In this document: piece by piece, positions 58,268 through 64,000 of the stretch
How positions within the stretch are numbered: the first letter of the stretch is position 1
Layout: the number at the start of each line of letters is the position of its first letter
Source: Rhea pennata
Lineage: Eukaryota; Chordata; Aves; Rheiformes; Rheidae
NCBI RefSeq assembly: GCF_028389875.1
Contig: NC_084663.1
Span: 97,639,190 to 97,703,189, forward strand
Reading direction: 5' to 3'
Length of the DNA: 64,000 nt
Translations under genes and position numbers: made by a program
Notes under the pieces: generated by a model
The model's database searches: none
What the model saw: the letters and a program-made list of their open reading frames with translations, nothing else
Told to the model about the DNA's origin: nothing

Positions 58268-60695
58268 ACAAATAAGAGCAAGTTAATGACAAACATGTAT
58301 ACGAGTGTTTTAATTACTGCATCAAGATAGACTTAAAACATATCCTTAACTGTGTCCAAGTGTTTGGTTGAGTCAAACTCATAAAATGGCTAGTGATTTT
58401 TATTTACTAAGAATCTTTCTTTGAAGGGCTTCCAGTGTTTCTTGAGTTGCTAGAATAAGTTGTCTTTGGCGTCTTTAATTGTTATCTTAAGAGTGCCTGA
58501 GATTGTCTAAATGTATAAAAAGGAGCAATCTTGCTGGTATACAGGTGTACTTGAACTGAAGAAGTAGAAAGGAGGAAAGAAGCAAGCTTGCTGTAACTAT
58601 AGCATATCTGGCCAGTATTTGTGAGAATTGACAAGTGCACTTTTAAACCTGAATCTCAATTTGAACATCAAGGGAAATACATTACTCTGTGCTTTAAGAT
58701 CTCTCTTCTGCAAAGCAGGTTGGAAGTAGTTTTTCTGAAATTGTAATTCTGGGATTGAGTGTGAGTTAGGGAACAAATCCGTCTCTGGTAGGCTCCCAGA
58801 GTGCTGATGAGAGTGGTGCTGTGGGGTTAGTTTGATGTGAAGAGAAGTCCAGGCATTTATGTATCTGTAGTTATATCAGAAAAGATTTGGGAATATCTCT
58901 GCTGCTTCTATGAAGTTTTGAGCTCTTACCGTATTTTAACTTTTCCTGCTAGTTTGTCCACCCACCACCACCAGCACAATACCCCTTGCAGTTTCTATGG
59001 ATTCTTGGTTTTAATACTCACTAAATCTGTTCAGCTGAGTGGGTGAGTTACATTCCCAGTTCCAATATAATTCTGCCTTTAACCTGTATTTTTTCTTAGT
59101 GAGGAAGCAACTGTATATCACTTCAGTGCTAATAGTTTCCCCAAAAGAACAGAGATGTTCTCCTGGGAGTGAAACTAGAGTGTCTCAGTACGTACTCAGA
59201 AAGGGATAATGCCACTAAACACACATACGTTAGTGAAGAAAAGGGATGGATACTAATGCAGATGGGAACTGATGTATTACTGCTTATGCAGTGGCTGGTC
59301 TTGCCAGCCTGCTGCGATTTGAGTGGCCTTCAGCATCTTTATGGCTCTGCTGATGCTTGGTGCAGCACCTGAAGGTGCTGCTGCAATCAGGCTTTGCATC
59401 CGCTCTGTAGGATCTGGCTGCTTCATCAGAGAGGCTGTAGATGGGGATATATCTCTGCATCAGTGCCCTTCAACTTACAGCCCAATGAGTTAATTTAATT
59501 TCTGTCACCAGCGGTGGGCTGGGATCTGCAGAGGCCAAAAATGAAGGCACAGGTCCTGTGTGTCCCCTCTTCGGATGAAGGCTGTCAAGTTTTGCAGGGA
59601 GCTGGGGATTGCAGCTCTGGCTCTGCTGCAGGGAGCCCTCTTTCATTCCCCAGGTTTTCTTCTGAAACGGTGCAGAAGGGCTCCTATAGTAAATCCAGTA
59701 TATCCTTTCATCTGGCCTCTTTTCTGTTTCGGGCCATGCAAGCAGAAGTAGAGAATTAGGAGGTAGGATGATGGCTGAGAAACAGTATCAAGTTGTGGGT
59801 GCTGATAAGGTCAGACTTACGCTTATGCATTAGTGAGTTTCAAGCGCATTCCACTTGCTTATGGGAAAAGATTTGGACTTGACTGTGACCTGTGAATGGG
59901 AAATAGACTGAAACAGCAGTCAAAAAGCAAACAAGGTGTAGTGAATTTCAAAAAGGTCATTGAGTGCTTTGTAAGTTGCTGGGCTCCCTAGTCCTCTGAA
60001 GTGGGATGTCCCAAAGGTGAGTTACAGCCATGCTGCAGGCTCCTATGTTGAGCAGCTGTGAGAGTGTGCCTGAAAGAAGTGTTAAAGAGCAAACTAGTTG
60101 GCCCCCTTGCTCCTCTTTTCCCTTTTTTCTCTCAGTACCAATGCAGAGGACATCAGACTGGGTTTTAAATAGTGTAAGGGCTTTAACCGATTTACTGCTT
60201 TTCCCTGCAGTGCAGAATACCTCTTGATCTTGCCACAAAAAGATAATGTGATAAATTCAGAACTAAGGGGAGAAAAAAGGAGTGAGACAAGTATCTAAGG
60301 AATATTCTCTATGGTTATCCTGTCTCGTTTAGAAAAAAATGTAAACGAGTAGCAATTGTCTGCTTTTGATTTTAAGTTATACACCAGATGCAGTTCTGTG
60401 TGAGTGTTAGGAAGATCCCACCGCATGCTGTTTGCTGTTATGGGTTTTAATTCTTCTTTGGAAACAACTGGTAGTGGCTGGCATAGAAACCAATCTACCT
60501 TGTCTCGTGTCTTTTGGGTTGGGTGCGTAAACTGCTAGAATTAAATGGGTTTTACTCTTGACAGCTTGTTTTCCTAGCTCATGTTTACTCATCACATTAA
60601 ATAATTGTATATTATGGTGTGGATTTTTGTTTGTTTGTTTGTAATGCTATGTAAATGGTAATAACAAAAGTCATTCCTGAGCAACCTGCGAGCAG

Positions 60696-60731
60696 GATTA
60701 GGAGAGGCAGGTGGATTAGGAGACGCAGATG
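60696..60731 (+). repeat. Imperfect tandem duplication, 2 x 18 bp, in a small GC-rich spot
   Basis: GATTAGGAGAGGCAGGTG (60696-60713) is followed directly by GATTAGGAGACGCAGATG (60714-60731). It opens a GC-rich spot to about 60870 that includes a donor-like GGGGAG|GTGAGCC (near 60824). The spot sits 0.4 kb before the second CpG island and may be part of its upstream promoter region. Confidence 0.8.
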
Positions 60732-61234
60732 CAGTGCTGCGTCTTGCTGAGGCCGGGAGGGCAGACGTGGGGGGAAGATCCCAGGGCGCGGGGCAGAGCT
60801 GGCTCCTCTGGGGAGCGTGGGGAGGTGAGCCGACTCCCTCAGCCTGCCCAGGAACTGGGTGCCTCGCTGCCTGGGACTAGCGTACGGCTTGGGGGGAATT
60901 GCAGTTCATATAGAGCAGGAGATGTTCCCATATAGCTAAACCCCAGCTTGGATGTCCTTTTGAGTTTTAGCCTCTAAAGCCTCTTGAAAATCTCTGAAAC
61001 AGTTGAACTCTGAAAACAGTTCTTGTAAAATTGTTGTCTTCCTAAAGAACCTCCTCCCCCCCCCTTTTTTTTTTTACTTTATCAAAGTTTTTTTTTTTAT
61101 GCACAAAAAAATGTCAGCTATTCCTTTTAGAAGATACTGTGATCTGTTTCTGAATCTGTAAAATGAATTTCCTCTCGTTATGAAAGTAAGTGCGTTAAAT
61201 CCATTCTGAAGAATGTGTTTTTTCAAATCGGTTC

Positions 61235-61650
61235 ACAAGTGAAAGCGAGCCGAGCAGCATCTAGCTGCAGCCCGAGCAGCGTCCGCCCGCGAGAGCGCGA
61301 GGGAGGAAGCAGCAGGGAACGTCTCGGGCTCGGAGCTCGAAGGCCGCGGTGCCGGTGGGGAGCAGCGGCGCGCCGGGGCGGGCGGGCGGTTTGTGCAAGG
61401 CTACCTGTGCCGTGGGGCGCGCGCACTCCCCCGGGCGCCGCGCGGGTGGGGAGGGGGAGCGTTGTTGGTGTTTGCGTTAGCTGCAACGCTGGTATTTCAG
61501 TAATGCAGTGGTATTCGGCCGGACTGCCAAAAACGAGCTATAAGCAGCAAGTCTTTGCTCCACTTTTCCTCGCTCGGTCCCCGTGCTCCGCCCCGTCCGT
61601 GCTCTCCGTGCGGCTGAGATCAGCTTCCTGCTTTTCATTTTCCTCCAAAT
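61235..61650. promoter_or_regulatory. Second, smaller CpG island (candidate alternative promoter)
   Basis: From about 61235 to 61620 the sequence is rich in G+C and CpG (CCCGCGAGAGCGCGAGG, GGCGCGCCGGGGCGGGCGGG, GCGCGCGCAC). A TATA-like CTATAAGC at 61549-61556 lies just before a pyrimidine-rich stretch with TTTTCCTCGCTCGG, a plausible start-site region near 61575-61585. A consensus donor 0.3 kb downstream (61907) would close a leader exon. The 157-codon plus-strand frame at 61215-61688 has no known domain. Distance from the 30-kb CArG promoter is about 31.6 kb, a common arrangement for vertebrate genes with alternative promoters. Confidence 0.7.
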
Positions 61651-61714
61651 GCTGTTACTGCTCCTCTGAAAGAGTTATTTTCACATAGACTGGAGTTGAT
61701 TTTTCTTTTTTTTT

Positions 61715-61733
61715 GGGGGGGGTGGGGGGGGGG
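61715..61733 (+). repeat. Interrupted poly-G run after T-rich tract
   Basis: G8-T-G10 follows TTTTCTTTTTTTTT. Quadruplex-prone. Confidence 0.8.
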
Positions 61734-61822
61734 ACACGGACGGGACGATTGCGAGCTTTCTTCTGACGGGTGAACGTGCCAGGCTGGAGCAGCAGTATCA
61801 TGGTGATTTTGTTCTGTTACAG

Positions 61823-61906
61823 TGTGCCAGAACTGTAGTGAGAATGGTAGCGCCCTGCACCGAACGCATTTCTGTGCGAGCTCTGTGACCGAGGAAGGCG
61901 AAGGAG
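61823..61906 (+). other. Candidate 84-nt exon (or 3' part of an alternative first exon)
   Basis: An acceptor (TTTTGTTCTGTTACAG|TGTGCC) and a strong donor (GAAGGAG|GTGAGTGTG at 61907) bound 84 bases, an exact multiple of three. One frame is open throughout, reading CQNCSENGSALHRTHFCASS and on to VTEEGEG, with no ATG; the other two contain stops. So it may be a coding cassette, an untranslated leader exon, or the end of a longer first exon starting in the CpG island just upstream, in which case the acceptor is fortuitous. The ATG codons between 61575 and 61906 all run into stops before the donor (for example from 61844), so a first exon here would be untranslated. The encoded peptide matches nothing I recognise. 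Confidence 0.5.
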
Positions 61907-64000
61907 GTGAGTGTGAGTTTTATGTTATCCAGGGAGTTGCTGAGGGTGAAACTACCTAGACTTAGATGTTTTTGCCCATGCTAATATTCTGCTAGAGTAT
62001 ACTCGGGAACGATGCGTTTTGCTACTCTGAATAGCTGCAGTCATTAAAAGCGTGTAGTGTCTAAACTTGCTTTTCCTAGATTGGGAAGTGTAGAGAAATA
62101 TGACACAAATCTAGCCACAAGGGACAGGTGATAAAAGTAAAGAATACTCCAAACAACTTGGGACATTCAAAAAGTTGGATAGCTTCAATACTTTGAGGTG
62201 GATTGGATAATGCCAGAAAGCGACTATTCAGTGGCTTAATAACTACTGTGGATCTATGCTAATATAATGTATATGAAGGGATGGCATGACTCATGCAACA
62301 TGTGGAAATAAAATTAACAATGTAAAAAGCAAGAAGGAATAACAAAATTCTTCTTACATGTTGCAAAATTGCTGACATGCTCCAGTATTATTTATTTCTC
62401 AGAAGGAACAAGTGGGTAAGTTGTAAGAAACTCTTGTTTTATGCTGTGGGGGTGTGTGTGTGCACACGTGTATGTAGGCAGAAGAATGCAAATACTGTAG
62501 GTTCATTAACCAACTTTCAGCCTTTTAAATGGGCAAGCATGGCTCTCTGTGTACCTTCTAATGGATCTCAAAAATTAGAAATCAGTAACTGGTGACAGTT
62601 TGCTACTTATTTCATGTTGTGGCATCCCTCTCTTGCCTTCTTTTCGTTACTATGTGCTAACAGTCCCATTGGTAGGACAACTTCATTCATTCTGACTGCA
62701 GTGCCCTAGGGGGTTTCCTGGAGGTCTGCTCCTAAGAAGCAACACAAACTCTAGTCTTGGTGGCCCAGCCAGGGCCGGGATGTGACCCTTCTGGTTGCAG
62801 GACACTGCCATAGGTTCTCAGCAGCTCCCCGAGGGGCAAGGGAAGAAGAGGAGAAATCTAGGATCTTGTTGAGGAACATGGGAGATGTGATATGTCCAAG
62901 GCTTGAGCAAATCAGAACTGCTTGCCCTCTTGATTGAGACCAGAGCTTACACTTTGAATGGCTGTTTTCTGTGATGCTGAATTTAATTTGTCAATTCTTC
63001 TATAAAGTGAAACAAAATTTTAGTCCTGCGCAAGTTGTGAGGGGAGGTGGATATTTGTTAGTGAAGTTCTTCAGAGTAGGTGTTTTGAAAGCAGTTCTGA
63101 GAAAAGCTTGGAATCAAGATCTGATACATTTTGATAGAGAATGAGAGGGGCATGGTAAATTAGAAACTGATTTGATTTGTGGTGGCATTTTTAGGAAAGA
63201 GTGACATTTTCATCTTGGTGGAAATAATCATTATTTCTTTCAGTTGTAGGACAAGTAGGAGCATATTTTATGGGAGCATGTTGTATTACTGGGCCGCAGT
63301 TGCCTTCTGTAGTGAAAGAGCTTTGTTGATAAAGATGTACGGTCAAGCAAAAACAAGACACGTTTATTGTCCAGTCGATGGCCACCACTGAATGAGGGAG
63401 GGGATGTTTAGAAGGTAATAATAAAAACTTCCAGTCACATATGGCCTGGTGTTTTTTGTGTTTGGTTTCAGGCACTGGGGATACTATGCAGATGGTATGT
63501 GGTTTTGCTGCTGTGCCTTCTGTAAATTCATGGCTGCTAAATCTACTTATTTGTGCACAAGAAACTAGCCCAGTGTTACACCATTGCTCTGAGGGATAAA
63601 ATGATGGTTGAGATACTTTATGCACTGTTCATGTCAGTAGATTAGAAACATGCTGCACCCCTATGTGTGTTGCACCCCAGGGTGTTGACTCTAAAGATGA
63701 TAATTCTACCTGTGAGTACTGCTCACGTTTTCCACAAGAACTATGTGTGGAAATCTGCTTATCTCATAGAGCAAATGTATTTCCCATATGGACCCAAATA
63801 CCTAACACTCTTACCTGCCAAAGTTACCTCCTTTCTACTCACATTCTACCAATACCAAAAATCTGCAGCACTGAAGATACAGGCATGACGTTAAGCATCA
63901 AGCCTTAACAGCTTCTTGACCTACGTGCCAATTTACTCATTTTGTACTTACTTTGAAACCTTTGATTTTAATAAATAGGAGATTGCTGTAGGAGTTTCAA
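61907..64000. other. Intron-like sequence to the window edge
   Basis: No coding exon is recognised. A short GT run occurs at 62451-62462. The 144-codon minus-strand frame at 63191-63625 overlaps plus-strand frames, has no domain I know and is not called. Confidence 0.5.

Larger units (their letters stand above)
41826..61200. other. Intron-like AT-rich stretch
   Basis: No coding exon is recognised over about 19 kb. Contents I can name are MIR fragments (44390-44500, 44860-45025), overlapping small hairpins (45281-45318), an unidentified GC-raised block (46970-48130), T and A homopolymers (56388-56410, 58228-58262) and a small GC-rich spot with a tandem duplication (60690-60870). Short exons without coding signal could easily be missed by eye. 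Confidence 0.5.

Noticed and set aside
29881..61906. Naming the gene from its promoter (several SRF-target genes considered)
   Set aside because: No coding exon with a recognisable protein lies in the window, so any name would be a guess.
1..64000. CRISPR arrays, operons, riboswitches, insertion sequences or phage genes
   Set aside because: No spaced direct repeats, no dense gene arrangement and no ribosome-binding-site pattern; CR1, MIR and CpG islands show vertebrate nuclear DNA.
1..64000. Endogenous retrovirus or LTR element
   Set aside because: I saw no pair of long terminal repeats, no primer-binding site and no gag/pol/env-like frame.

Overview
The window looks like nuclear DNA of a bird. 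The best evidence is a 5'-truncated CR1 retrotransposon at about 7105-7413 that ends in the ATTCTGTGA-type 3' repeats typical of avian CR1. Recognisable repeats are sparse, several weathered MIR-type SINEs are present, and I saw no mammalian L1, Alu or B elements. Most of the sequence is AT-rich and non-coding. I found no complete protein-coding gene, no exon I can assign to a named protein, no rRNA or tRNA gene and no bacterial feature. The species cannot be told from this window.

Layout: 1 to about 29.2 kb is intergenic-looking sequence with decayed repeats, microsatellites and a few compact oddities. These include a perfect 18-bp hairpin at 15840-15879, a homeodomain-type motif cluster near 9 kb and an unidentified CpG-enriched patch at 9.24-9.78 kb. 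From about 29.2 to 32.7 kb lies a large CpG island. It holds a core promoter with CCAAT and a perfect CArG box (SRF site), several good plus-strand splice donors (30033, 30909, 31029, 31768) and many low-complexity tracts. From 33 to 61 kb the sequence again looks intronic. It holds a small candidate exon (33191-33263), MIR fragments and an isolated CpG-dense patch (41.33-41.82 kb). A second, smaller CpG island (about 61.2-61.65 kb) is followed by a candidate exon with splice signals at both ends (61823-61906).

The simplest reading is that one plus-strand gene starts in the 30-kb island, with several alternative non-coding first exons and a second promoter about 31.6 kb downstream. Its coding exons would lie beyond the right edge. 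The CArG box suggests control by SRF and its cofactors. The gene's identity is unknown from this sequence. Long open frames inside the islands are side effects of high GC and are not called as genes. Splice, promoter and repeat calls are by eye; homopolymer lengths may also carry sequencing error.
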